This document shows, in pieces, positions 31,836 to 43,645 of a stretch of DNA of 64,000 bases. The position numbers and the translations under genes are program-made. The notes below the pieces were generated by a model. It made no database searches. It was not told the origin of the DNA and saw only the letters and a program-made list of their open reading frames with translations. Source of the stretch: Hordeum vulgare subsp. vulgare (taxonomy: Eukaryota > Streptophyta > Magnoliopsida > Poales > Poaceae); contig NC_058521.1 in NCBI RefSeq assembly GCF_904849725.1, forward strand, positions 427,074,676 to 427,138,675. Direction: 5' to 3'. Position 1 is the stretch's first letter; each line of letters begins with the position of its first letter.

Positions 31836-32686
31836 TATGTATGTGATGTGATATGCCCAAAGACATGACATGATATATTGGATGTATGAGATGATCATGT
31901 TGTAATAGTTAAATATCGACTTGCACGTCGATGCTACGTCAACCGACAGGAGCCATAGGGTTGTCTTTAAACTAACGTTTGTGCTTGCAGATGCGTTTAC
32001 TATATTGCTAGGTAGTAGCTTTAGTAGTTATAACATAGATAGCACGACAACCTTGATGGCGGCATAATGATGGAGATCCTGATGATGGAGATCATGGTGT
32101 GGCGCTGGTGACGATGAAGATCATGCCGGTGCTTTGGTGATGGAGATCAAGAAGCACAAGATCATGGCCATATCATGTCACTTATGATTTGCATGTGATG
32201 TTAATCCTTTTATGCAGCTTATCTTGCTTAGAACGACGGTAGCATTATAAGGTGACCCCTCACTAAAATTTCAAGATAAAATTGTGTTCTCCCCGACTGT
32301 GCACCATTGTGACACTTTGTCGTTTCGAGACACCACGTGATGATCGAGTGTGATAGACTCAACGTTCACATACAACGGGTGCAAAATAGTTGCACACACG
32401 GAACACTCGGGTTAAACTTGACAAGCCTAGCATGTACAGAAATGGCCTCGGAACACAAGAGACCGAAAGGTCGAGCATGAATCATATGGTAGATATGATC
32501 AGCATGGATATGTTCACCACTAAAACTATACTCAAATCACGTGATGATCGGACTTGAGTTAGTGAATTTGGATCATGCCACACTCAAATAACTAGAGGGA
32601 TGTCTATTTGAGTGGGAGTTTATTAGTAATATGATTAGCTAAACTCAAATTTTCTTGAACATAGTCTAAGTAATCTGTGTAGATCA
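31836..32686 (+). other. Leader of Copia E, with primer site deleted
   Basis: It aligns with F's leader from about 51528 to 52373. Comparison with F shows that E lacks roughly 790 bp (F 50746 to 51527), which includes the LTR 3' end, the primer-binding site and the first leader segment. No gene. Confidence 0.75.
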
Positions 32687-33675
32687 CTGGCTCACGCAAT
32701 AACAACCCTGAATTTCAATACGTTCCTAGAGAAAGCTAAGTTGAAAGATGATGGTAGCCACTTTGTAGACTGGGCTCGAAATCTGAGGCTTATCCTTCAA
32801 GCTGGGCAAAAGAATTATGTTCTTGATGCAACGCTAGGAGATGAACCACCCGCTATGGCTGACCAAGATGTTTTGAAGGCTTCGCAAGCTCGTAAGGATG
32901 ACTACTCACTAGTTCAATGTGTAGTTTTGTATGGCTTAGAACCGGGACTTCAACGACGTTTTGAACGTCATGGAGCATATGAGATGTTCCAGGAGTTGAA
33001 GTTTATCTTTTAGAAGAATGCCCAGATCGAGAAGTATGAGACCTTCGATAAATTATATGCTTGCAAAATGGAGGAGAATTCGTCTCTCAGTGAACATGTG
33101 CTCAAAATGTCTGGGTACTCACACCGTCTAGCTGAGTTGGGGATCGCTCTCCCGCAAGAAGCTATCACGGACATAATTCTTCAATCACCGCCACCTAGCT
33201 ACAAGAGCTTCGTGTTGGACTATAACATACAAGGGATGAATAAGTCACCCGGCGAGTTATTTGCGATGCTGAAAGCCGCTGAGTCAGAAATCCAGAGGGA
33301 GCATCAAGTGTTGATGGTCAATAAGACCACTAGTTTCAAGAAAAAGGGCAAAGGCAAGAAGGGTAACTCCAAGAAGAGTGGCAAAACTGTTGCCCCTCCG
33401 ACGAAGAAACCCAAGGCTGGACCCAAGCCGGAAACTGAGTGCTATTATTGCAAGGGGACTAGTCACTGGAAGCGCAACTGCCCCAAGTATTTGGCCGATA
33501 AGAAGGCGGCCAACGCCAAACAAGGTATATGTGATATACATGTTATTGATGTGTACCTAACCAACTCTCATAGTAGTGCCTGGGTATTTGATACCGGCTC
33601 TGTTGTTCACATCTGCAACTCGAAATAGGAACTGCGTAATAAACGAAGGCTGGCAAAGGATGAAGTGATGATGAC
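32687..33675 (+). pseudogene. Copia E gag and protease
   Basis: One frame throughout. The start codon seen in F (ATG 52374) is CTG here (32687). Gag reads FLEKAKLKDDGSHFVDWARN and QAGQKNYVLDATLGDEPP. It has TAG at 33011-33013, then continues with ENSSLSEHVLKMSGYSHRL, a basic stretch and the CCHC knuckle CYYCKGTSHWKRNC. The protease active site is VFDTGSVVHIC (33583-33615), followed by a TAG at 33626-33628 where F has CAG. A base is lost soon after, near 33675. The same TAG at 33011 occurs in F. Confidence 0.9.
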
Positions 33676-35965
33676 GTGGGAAATGGTTCCAAGGTTGATG
33701 TGATCGTCGTCGGCACGATCTCACTTCAGTTACCATCAGGATTAGTTATGAACTTAAATAATTGTTATTTAGTGCGTGCATTGAGCATGAACATTATATC
33801 TGGATCTTGTTTATTGCGAGACAGTTACTCATTTAAGTCACAGAATAATGGTTGTTCTATTTATATGAGTAATATCTTTTATTGTCATGCACCCAATGTG
33901 AGGGGTTTGTTCATATTGAATCTCGATTGTGATGACACTCATATCCATAACATTGAGACTAAAAGATGTAGAGTTAACAATGATAGCGCCATTTTCTTGT
34001 GGCATTGCTGCTTAGGTCATATTGGTGTTAAGCGCATGAAGAAACTCCATGTTGATGGACTTTTGGAGTCACTTGATTTTGAATCACTTGACACATGCAA
34101 ACCATGCCTCATGGGCAAGATGACTAAGACTCCGTTCTCTGGAACAATGGAGCGTGCAAGTGACTTGTTGGACATCATACATACTGAGGTGTGCGGACCA
34201 ATGAGTGTGGAGGCGTGCGGCGGATATCATTATTTTCTCACCTTCACCGAAGATTTGAGTAGGTATGGATAAATCTACTTGATGAACATAAGTCTGAAAC
34301 ATTTGAAAAGTTCAAACAATTTTAGAGTGAAGTTGAAAATCATCATAGCAAGAAGATCAAGTTCCTACGATCTGATCGAGGGGGTGAATATCTGAGTTAC
34401 GAGTTTAGTGCCCACTTAAGACAATGTGGAATTGTTTCACAATTGACACCGCCTGGAACACCACAGAGTAATGGTGTGTTCGAACGTCGTAATCGTACTT
34501 TATTAGATATGATGCGATCTATGATGTCTCTTACCGATTTGGGGCTATGCATTAGAGACAGCTGCATTCACTTTAAATAGGGCACCATCAAAATCCGTTG
34601 AGATGACACCATATGAGCTATGGTATGGCAAGAAGACAAAGTTGTTGTTTCTTAAAGTTTGTGGATGCGATGCTTATGTCAAAAATCTTCAGCGTGAAAA
34701 ATTGGAACCCAAAGCGGAAAAGTGCGTATTCATAGGTTACACAAAAGATATAGTTGGGTACACCTTCTATCTCAGATCAGGGGGCAAAGTGTTTGTCGCT
34801 AAGAACGGAGCTTTTCTTGAGAAAGAGTTTCTCTCGAAAGAATTGAGTGGGAGGAAGATATAACTTCATGAGGTTGTGGAACCTCTGCTTCAACAAGATG
34901 GTGGCGCAGGGCAGAAAGAAATTTCTATCGAGGCAACACCAGTTGAAGAGAAGCTAATGATGATGATCATGAAGCTCCGGATCAAGTTACTGTCGGACCT
35001 CGCAGGTCGACAAGAGCACGTACTGCTCCTGAGTGGTACATGAATCCTGTCTTATCTATCATGTTGTTAGACAACAATGAGCCTGTGAATTATAGAGAAG
35101 CAATGGTTGGCCCAGATTCCAACAGATGGTTACAGGTCATGAAATCCGAGATAGGATCTATGTACGAAAACAAAGTGTGGACTTTGGAAGTATTACCTAA
35201 AGGTCGCAAGGCTATTCAAAACAAATGGATCTTTAAGAAGAAGACGGACGCGGACGGTAATGTGACCGTTTATAAAGCTCGACTTGTGGCAAAGAGTTTT
35301 CACAAGTTCAAGGAGTTGACTATGATGGGACATTCTCACCCGTAGCGATGCTTAACTCCGTCTGAATCATGTTAGCAATAGCTGCATTTTTCGATTATGA
35401 AATATGGCAGATGGATGTCAAAATTGCGTTCCTTTATGGGTTTCTTAAGGAAGAGTTGTATATGATGCAACCCGAAGGTTTTGTCGATCCAGAGAATGCT
35501 GACAAAGTATGCAAGCTCCATCGATCCATTTATGGACCGGTGCAAGCATTTCAGAGTTGGCATAAGCGCTTTGATGAGGTGATCAAGGTGTTTGGGTTTA
35601 TACAAGTTGTAGGAGATGCTTGTATTTACAAGAAAGTGAGTGGGAGCTCTGTAGCGTTTCTAATATTATATGTCGATGACATATTGCTGATTGGAAACGA
35701 TGTGGAGGTTTTGGAGAGCGTAAAGGATTACATGAACAAAAGTTTTTCAATGAAAGACCTAGGAGTAGCTGCTTATATATTGGGCATTAAGATCTATAGA
35801 GATAGATCGAGGCGCCTAATAGGACTTTCACAAAGCACATACCTTGATAAAGTTTTGAAAAAGTTCAAAATGGAACAATCCAAGAACGGGTTCTTGCCTG
35901 TGTTACAAGGTATAAAGTTGAGTAAGACTCAGTGTCCAGTAACTGCAGAAGATAGAGAAAGGATG
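33676..35965 (+). pseudogene. Copia E integrase and reverse transcriptase (split by element D)
   Basis: The integrase zinc domain is WHCCLGHIGVKRMKKLH with CKPCLMGK. The catalytic core begins DIIHTEVCGPMSVEACGGYH, with Glu where Copia integrases normally have the first catalytic Asp. The later motifs LRSDRGGEY and NGVFERRNRTLLDM are present but in shifted frames. Reverse transcriptase is visible as NKWIFKKKTDADGNVTVYKARLVAK (35217-35291), QMDVKIAFLYGFLKEELYM, and the catalytic YVDDILLIGND (YVDD at 35669-35680). It stops making sense after AEDRERM at about 35965, where element D starts. Confidence 0.9.
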
Positions 35966-36934
35966 GATGCACTCATTGTGAAGAAAATCACCCAGCTGAG
36001 GAATGCCCAACTAGTTAGATGACTTGTTTCTTGTGTGAAGGAACCACCCACTACCCAGCGGCGTGTCACATTTACCCCAAGTATGCCTGAAACCCATAGA
36101 CCCCGGGACTAACAAGGACCAAGTACTATCTTTTTGGAGAAGGAAACATGGATCAGCAAACGTTTTCTTAGGAGCATACGAAAACCCGAGAGTTGTGAAG
36201 ATACGATAGATGTTTTGTTGAGCTTGCAGAACCAATGGATTATCCGAACTTCGTTCGTGTACAAGAGAAATTCTACAACGCTTGTGAGGATGCCCAAGTG
36301 TTAGAATACGAGATTCACTAAGCCTTATACAAGGTAATGATTTCAGTGTGACATGGCTTGGCCACCATGACGACTTACTATTGTTATTCTCTTGCTATTT
36401 GGAATGGTAAATCTTTGAGACTTACCCATAGTGAGAGACGACGTTCTTTGAAGCTTTTGTTTAAGCCTTAGAATGGTATAAGAAAGCCCATGTACATGGC
36501 ACTTGTTGTCACGCATAGGAAATTTTACGGTGAGGGTGAAGCTAAGACCCTTCTCTCTGCAAGATAACCACAAATGGTAGACCACCATGAGAATCATCGA
36601 TAGGTTATTTAGAATGGTCACGAGACTTGTCAGTTAAGAAGACCCAGTGACAGAAGAATCTTATATCAACAGAAGAACCCTCGATTTTGATGGAAACATT
36701 ATGAATATAATGGAAGAACTTCACCAAAGAAGTTACCATGAAGAATGTGACGAGCGAGATGCCAAGACCCCAGAGGATTGTTAAAAAATTGAGCAACCAG
36801 TAACTCTCATTTTAAGTGTGGTAGCACCCCACTTTGCAGGAGACTAGATTTGTTAGAAGACCCCCCAAACCATAACCTTTTCTTTCTAGCCTCTTCGAAT
36901 CTCGAGGACGAGATTCATTTTAAGTGTGGTAGTT
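35966..36934 (+). mobile_element. Internal remnant of long-LTR element D (gag zinc knuckle)
   Basis: This is what remains of D's interior: 5' LTR and most coding sequence are gone. A perfect CCHC knuckle, CFLCEGTTHYPAAC, is encoded at 36025-36066, the signature of a gag nucleocapsid. Further on, stop-ridden + strand frames include EPMDYPNFVRVQEKFYNACE. The last bases carry CTCGAGGACGAGATTCATTT, as found before 3' LTRs of this type. I cannot identify other domains. Confidence 0.55.
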
Positions 36935-37602
36935 TGTAACATCCCAAAATTATAAATTTTGGAATGTTAATATAATTATTAGATTGATTGTTTGCTTGTT
37001 TATTTGAGTGATTGAAACTTGAGTGGAATTTGAAACTTCTCAAAAAATGAGAGGGAATAAAATGACTTTCCCAAAATTTTCTATTTTAAATCCCTTTTCA
37101 ATTTTGAGTTTGAATATTTTCAAAACCCTTTAATTAAAAAAAATCAAACGAGAGGAGGAAAATGACCCTCCAAAATAAGAGACAATGTTTTGATTCAAAT
37201 TTTAAGTATTTGCAATTTATTTGAAATTCAAATTCCTTTTCATTTTAAAGTTATTGCAAAAAAATAATCTTTTTAAAAAGTATTTTTTTTGGTTTTGAAA
37301 ATATGTTCATGTTTTAGAAAATTTTATTCTGAAAATTTTGATATATAATATGTCTATATAAAATGTTCTCTCTTTTTCATTTATACGTTTTTCTTCTTTG
37401 CTTTAAAAAAAAACAAAAAAAAATTTGTTCGTTCGAGAAAAAAGAAAAAACAAAGACCACGGGTGGCCGTAACTACTCATGTGGCTGGCTGAACTATTGG
37501 CCCATGCGGCCCTTCTTCTCTCTTTTGTTCTATTTTCTCCTCTTTACGTATATGTTTAGTCCCACATTGCGTGTCTATGGACCATTAGACCTCTCTTCCA
37601 CC

Positions 37603-37610
37603 TATAAATA
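37603..37610 (+). promoter_or_regulatory. TATA box of element D LTR
   Basis: TATAAATA within CCACCTATAAATATAG, in the same half of the LTR as in the 4.1-kb LTR. Confidence 0.6.
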
Positions 37611-39636
37611 TAGATCCATAGGAGCATCCAAAAAATCATCTATTTCGGGTTAAATCAATCTTTTGATTTAACTAGATTTATTAAATAAAAATATTTTTTT
37701 CTTCTCTTCGGCAGGATTTCTCGAAGTCGTCTCCTCATTGGAATTAATTCTTACTTTGCATTCTAAAGGTATTTCTCTTTGTATTTTTTTATACTCCCGT
37801 AGTTTATTATTTCTAGATTAGTATTCCTACACTAGTATACGGTAGAGTAATTAGATATATTAATTAGTCTTCGTATTTCCACATTAATACTAGAATTCTT
37901 TTAGACGTAGCACTTTTATTCCGTAAAAGAGCTTGGCCCAGATTTTTCAAATAGCCATAACTTTTTACTCGTTTATCCGAATTAGATGAAACCAACGCCT
38001 AGAGTTTCGTCTTGATCCCACCTATCCTGTGAACCTATCATATCAACTTTTTGAAATTTTCAAATTTCGAAATTTGTTCATATTCATATTCAAACTTCTT
38101 TTGATCATATCTTTTTATCCGTAGCTCCGTTTTAGATAAATTCAATTGCGTCGGATTCGTATCAAAATAATCTTCCTGTTTGTATCATTAGTTTTAACTT
38201 TTCAACTTATAATTTTGATGAAATCAGATTTATCTATTCGTGGCCAAAAGTGTTCACATCGTTCTAAGCCGATTCAATGTTATATTGACGTATTTGTATC
38301 TTTTGATCCGCTATTTCAAATCTAGTAATTCTTTTTTCTACACGCTCATATTTATCTCCTATATCCAATAGCATCATTAGTTTCGACCTTTGAACCTTAC
38401 AAATTTGAGCGATTCAAATTTGTATTCGAACATTCATTTGATCTTATCTTGCAAATCATACCACCTTTTCAATTGATTCCTTTCACCCCTAAACACTCAT
38501 GTCATATATTTTTGTACATAACCATCGTACTTCAGTTCAACTTCTCTTGACCTTTTTAATGCAAATTCAATTCATACTTCAATTCGCTATAACTTGCGTT
38601 GTAGTGCTCCATTTCAAGAAATTCTTTCTACAAATAAATTCTTATGCCTTATACTATTTGTCAAACAACATTCATGTTATTCACCCAATATTTTTTATCA
38701 TCTCCCATAGTGTATGCAAGTCGAGCTTATATAGCAATGGTTCCTCGTCCATTAACTCTTCTGATCTCATTCATGCACCTTCACTTTACAACACACTTAG
38801 GACCTTTTTATTAAACCTTAGTACGTTGTTATTTTGCACCAAGACATGATTTGTTCTTATGTTCTCTTGGTTCTTCCTTTTTGGCATGAATGTTTATTGA
38901 ATGCTATTCATTTACGATAGATTGCTCGGAGTGTGGCGAGTAGAATTATCAGGATTTTGAGAGCGACTATCTTCATCAAGTAATACCAGGCAAGTCATTT
39001 GATCATGTATCACCTATGTTTTATGCATCGTAGTTCTACCATCCTATGCCCAATTGCATGCTGCTTAGGTACTTGGAAATTTTAGTATAGATTGCAGTAT
39101 CATGTGGTAGGCACACAACAACCCCGATACTTGGCCCCGGGATGACAAATTTCATATTGCTATGCTTGAGTAGACGGGATTTCGGTTGAGTGCATAACAC
39201 GAGTGATGCGAGGTTGATTAAATAATCGAGACCGGTTAAGACAAGATTTTCAAGACCACGGACGCAATGCAACTCTGGGTGAAGGACGGTTGATCGGCTC
39301 CCTGGAGAACCCAGTGGATGACCCGGGATGCTGGAGAGGCCATGACATCCCGCGGAAAGCTTCACTCAGGCTCAAAGAGACGGACGGATATTTTCAAGAC
39401 CCAAGGCTTACCTGCACAACCACAAGTCATTATGGGCTCTGGCTAGGTTGGACAACGCGGCGACTCTGGACAGGCGATGCTAGCAGATGTAGAAGAACGG
39501 TAGGAATGGATGGGCACCGACAGGGATTCAGAGGGACCCGTTGAAAGACCATGTTTTGATCATCCGGTCTTCAAAAACACTGAAGTGCGAGGACAAACCC
39601 GGAGGCGATCAAATCTTGTGGGGAACGTGTGCAAAA

Positions 39637-39678
39637 CTCTGCAGAGTGCCCAACCTAATCGATTAGCCGTGTCCACGG
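39637..39678 (+). promoter_or_regulatory. Triple-palindrome block in element D LTR
   Basis: CTCTGCAGAG (39637-39646), CTAATCGATTAG (39655-39666) and CCGTGTCCACGG (39667-39678), followed by TCATGGACAACTTG. It is the counterpart of 29513-29553; the middle dyad differs by two changes that preserve the palindrome. Confidence 0.6.
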
Positions 39679-40247
39679 TCATGGACAACTTGAGCCAAAG
39701 GAACTGAAGTTATCTGGATTTCTCAACACCATTAAATATATCTGATGAGGGTAATTATTGACAACTCGGGTACGAGAATTGGTTGGCGGAACCATCTCGT
39801 TAACAACAAACAACGTAGTAACATTTTGCTTTTATCCCTCTCTTGATGTAGGAGAAAACTTGCTTTTCGCTAAAAACTTATAGCCCCACCTGCCATATAT
39901 GCATATAGTATAGATGATTACTTTTCACCCCTCTCTTATGTGACTTGCCGGCATATTCAATATGCTGACCTACACGGCTGCAACGTCTTATGTTGCAGAT
40001 ATTTTTCTTCGACGAGTAAGAGTACGATTCAGGGTTACGGTCTACACTCAACTTGCCATTGGTGTTTATTGGGACTCCACTCCCTTGGCCGCTTCCGCTG
40101 AGATAATTAAGGTATATATCAGTTTTACGCTATTTACATGTGATTGCACTTTGATATATACATTGATGTACTGTGTGTGCCAGCATACTAATCCAGGGAT
40201 GGCACAGAAACACAGAGGCTTGACTCGTCTTGAGTCGGGTCGCTACA

Positions 40248-40901
40248 ATCATGTATGCAATGCGGTGCACAAGACCGGAAGTCAGCCTGGCCATAAGCAT
40301 GGCAGGCATGTTTCAAAGTGATCCAGGAGTGAACACTGGGCGGCGGTGAAGAATATTCCGAAGTACCTGAAAAGGACTAAGGAAATGTTTCTCGTTTATG
40401 GAGGTGACGAAGAGCTCATCTTAAAGGGTTACATCGATGCAAGCTTTGACACTGATCCGGATGACTGTTAAGTCACAAACCGGATACATATTTATTCTCA
40501 ATGGGGGTGCGGTAAGCTGGTGCAGTTCCAAGCAAAGCGTCGTAGCAGATTCTACATGCGAAGCGGAGTACATGGCTGCCTCGGAGGCGGCTAAGGAGGG
40601 TGTCTGGATGAAGCAGTTCATGACAAATCTTGGAGTTGTGTCAAGCGCACTAAATCCAATAGCTTTGTTCTGTGACAGCAGTGGTGTCATTGCTCTGGCC
40701 AAGGAACCAAGGTTTCACAAGAGGACCAGACACATCAAACGATGCTTCAACCTCGTCCGCGACTATGTCGAAGGAAAGGACGTAAATATTTGCAAAGTAC
40801 ACACGAATCTGAATGTTGCAGATCCGCTGACTAAACCTCTTCCACAAGCAAAGCATGATCAACACCAGAACTGTATGGGTGTTAGATTCATTACAATGTA
40901 A
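40248..40901 (+). pseudogene. Copia E RNase H
   Basis: Pol resumes at IMYAMRCTRPEVSLAISMAG, then after a small loss reads EHWAAVKNIPKYLKRTKEMF, YGGDEELILKGYIDASFDTD. An extra base near 40468 (ACTGTTAAG, against ACTCTAAG in C) shifts into the frame that runs to the TAA at 40899-40901. That frame has SWCSSKQSVVADSTCEAEYM, LFCDSSGVIALAKEPRFHKR and ADPLTKPLP. It is very close to element C's RNase H at 1-445. Confidence 0.9.
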
Positions 40902-40952
40902 ATCACATAGCAATGTGAGACTAGATTATTGACTCTAGTGCAAGTGGGAGAC

Positions 40953-41201
40953 TGTTGGAAATATGCCCTAGAGACAATAATAAATAGTTATTATTATAAT
41001 TCATGTTTCAAGATAATCGTTTATTATCCATGCTATAATTGTATTGAATGGAAACATAAATGCATGTGTGGATATATAGATAAAACTATGTCCATAGTGA
41101 GCCTCTAGTTGACTAGCCTGTTGATCAAGGATGGTTAAGGTTTCCTAACCATAGACAAGTGTTGCCACTTGATGACGGGATCACATCATTGGGAGAATGT
41201 G
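40953..41201 (+). mobile_element. 3' LTR of Copia E, first 249 bp, cut by Copia F
   Basis: It follows the polypurine tract AAGTGGGAGAC (40942-40952) and opens TGTTGGAAATATGCCC. At GGGAGAATG it is interrupted by another LTR start. Other copies read GGGAGAATGATGTGATGG here, so GAATG (41197-41201) is the expected target duplication of F. Confidence 0.9.
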
Positions 41202-41847
41202 TTGGAAATATGCCCTAGAGGCAATGATACAATAGTTATTATTATATTTCCTGTTTCAAAGGTAATCGTTTATTATCCATGCTATAATTGTATTGAATGA
41301 AAGCATAGGTAAAGGTGTGGATATATAGACAAAACAATGTCCCTAGTAAGCCTCTAGTTGGCTAGCCAGTTGATCAAGGACGACTAAGGTTTTCTGACCA
41401 TATGCAAGTGTTGTAACTTGATAACTGGATCACATCATTAGGAGAATGATGTGATGGACTAGACCCAAACTATGAACGTAGCATGTGATCGTGTCATTCT
41501 GTTGCTATTGTTTTATGCGTGTCAAGTATTCATTCCTATGACCATGAGATCATGTAACTCACTGACACCAGAGGAATACCTTGTGTGTATCAAACGTCAC
41601 AATGTTACTAAGTGACCATAAAGGTGCTCTACAGGTATCTCTGAAGGTTTCCGTTGAGTTAGCATGGATCATGACTCGGATTTGTCAGTCCGTGTGACGG
41701 ATAGGTATCTCGGGGCCCACTCGGTAATACAACATCACATATAAGCCTTGCAAGCAATGTGACTCAAGTGTAAGTCACGGGATCTCGTATTACGAAATGA
41801 GTAAAGAGACTTGCCGATAACGAGATTGAAATAGGTATAAAGATACT
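41202..41847 (+). mobile_element. 5' LTR of Copia F, first part
   Basis: It opens TGTTGGAAATATGCCC and follows the BARE-like LTR up to GATACT, where Gypsy G is inserted. The LTR continues at 49982 after the repeated ATACT. The joined LTR is 1783 bp. Confidence 0.92.
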
Positions 41848-43407
41848 TGATACGTCTCAAACGTATCTATAATTTTTGATTGTTTCATGTTGTTATCTTG
41901 TCAACTTTGGATGTTTTATATACCTTTTATATATTTTTTGGGACTAACTTATTAATTCAGTGCCAAGTGCCAGTTCCTGTTTTTTCTGTGTTTTTGACTC
42001 TTTTCAGATCTGATTTTGGAACGGAGTCCAAACAGAATAAAATCCCGGAAATAATTTTTTTCCAAAACAGAAGAAGATCGGGGGACTTGAGGGCCAAGCC
42101 AGGAGGCCCACAGGGAGCCCACAAGCGTTATAGCCGTGGCCCGGGGGGCCCGCGGCTACCAAGCTTGTGGCCTCCGTGGAGCTCCCCTGCCCTAGCTCTT
42201 TGGCCTATATATTCCCTAAAATGCCAGAAAAAATCAGGGCATCCACGAAACCACTTTTTCGCTGCCGCAAGCTTCCGTTTCCGCAAGATCTCATCTGGAG
42301 ACCCTTCTTGGTGCCATGTCGGAGGGGACTTTGGAGCTGGAAGTCTTCTACATCAACATCATTGCCTCTCCAATGACTCGTGAGTAGTCTACTTCAAACC
42401 TACGGGTCTGTAGTTAGTAGCTAGATGGCTTCTTCTCTCTCTTGGATCTTCAATACAAAGTTCTACATGATCTTCATGGAGATCTATCCGATGTAATCCT
42501 CTTTGGCGGTGTGTTTGTCGAGATCCAATGAATTGTGGATTTGTGATCAGATTATCTATGAGTTATATTTGAGTCTTTGCTGATTTCTTATATGCATGAT
42601 TTGATATCCTTGTAAGTCTCTCCGAGTCTTGGGTTTGTTTGGCCAACTAGATCTACGATTCTTGCAATGGGAGAAGTGCTTGGTTTTGGGTTCATACCGT
42701 GCGGTGACCTTTCCCAGTGATAGAAGGGGCAGCAAGGCACGCATCGTGTTGTTGCCATCAAGGGTAACAAGATGGGCTTTCATCATAGATTTGAGATTGT
42801 CCATCTACATCATGTCATCTTGCATAAGGCGTTACTCTGTTCTTATGAACTCAATACACTAGATGCATGCTGGATAGCGGTCGACGTGTGGAGTAATAGT
42901 AGTAGATGCAGAAAGTATCGGTCTACTTGTTTTGGACGTGATGCCTATATGTATGATCATTGCCATAGATAACGTCATGACTTTGCGCGATTCTATGAAT
43001 TGCTCGACAGTAATTCGTTCACCCACCGTCTACTTGCTTTCATGAGAGAAGAAACTAGTGAACACTACGGCCCCCGGGTCTATTCAGAATTATCGTCTCT
43101 GCTTTTACTTTTACTTTGCTTTGTTTACTTTTTGCTTTCAGTTCTCACTTTGCAAACAATCTATAAGGGATTGACAACCCCTTCATTGCGTTGGGTGCAA
43201 GCTCTTTGTGTTTGTGCAGGTACTTGTGACTTGACGCGATCCTCCTACTGGATTGATACCTTGGTTCTCAAACTGAGGAAAATACTTATCGCCGATGTGC
43301 TAAATCACCCTTTCCTCTTCAAGGGAACACCAACGCAAGGCTCCAAGGCCGCGGGGGAATCCTTTGCATATTTTCCAAGGAAATCCCTATAGGCGTAGCC
43401 AACAGCA
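41848..43407 (+). mobile_element. 5' LTR of Gypsy G, 1560 bp
   Basis: It opens TGATACGTCTCAAACGT and ends GTAGCCAACAGCA. A TATA-like box TATATATT is at 42206-42213, within a segment that the 3' LTR has lost. The two LTRs differ by scattered substitutions and small indels. Confidence 0.93.
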
Positions 43408-43417
43408 GAAGGATTTC

Positions 43418-43434
43418 TAGCGCCGTTGCCGGGG
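43418..43434 (+). other. Primer-binding site of Gypsy G (tRNA-Asp type)
   Basis: TAGCGCCGTTGCCGGGG, one mismatch from the tRNA-Asp complement, 10 bp after the 5' LTR. Confidence 0.85.
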
Positions 43435-43645
43435 GGAGATCAGGTCAAGATCTATCCAAGTAAGTGTCACAAACTCATCTCTTGCATTTACCTTTTTTGC
43501 CAGTTGCCTCTCATTTTCCTCTCCCCCACTTCACATTTTCCGTTTTCATTTGCCTTTCTCCTTTGCCGTTTTCATTTGCCTTTTGCCGTTTTCCTTTGCC
43601 AGTTTTCTTGCTTGCTTGTGTTCTTGTTTGTTTGTTGAAGTCATC

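Larger units (their letters stand above)
36935..40247 (+). mobile_element. 3' LTR of element D, 3313 bp
   Basis: It opens TGTAACATCCCAAAATT and closes GAGTCGGGTCGCTACA. Directly after it the Copia E frame resumes (IMYAMRCTRPEVSLAISMAG), so the right boundary is exact. It has a TATA box (TATAAATA, 37603-37610) and the triple-palindrome block at 39637-39678. The middle is AT-rich and gene-free. ATCAT (40248-40252) is the right copy of the probable target site; the left side is deleted. Confidence 0.85.
30476..41201 (+). mobile_element. Copia element E (BARE/WIS/Angela type) with nested element D
   Basis: In order it has a truncated 5' LTR, a deleted leader, gag, protease, integrase, reverse transcriptase, RNase H, polypurine tract and the first 249 bp of the 3' LTR. 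Integrase before RT is the Copia order. Element D interrupts pol between RT and RNase H, and Copia F is inserted in the 3' LTR at 41202. Many stops and frameshifts make it defective. Confidence 0.9.

Noticed and set aside
36011..36796. Minus-strand ORFs of 60-90 residues in element D interior
   Set aside because: The + strand carries a CCHC knuckle in the same stretch and the minus-strand products show nothing recognisable.
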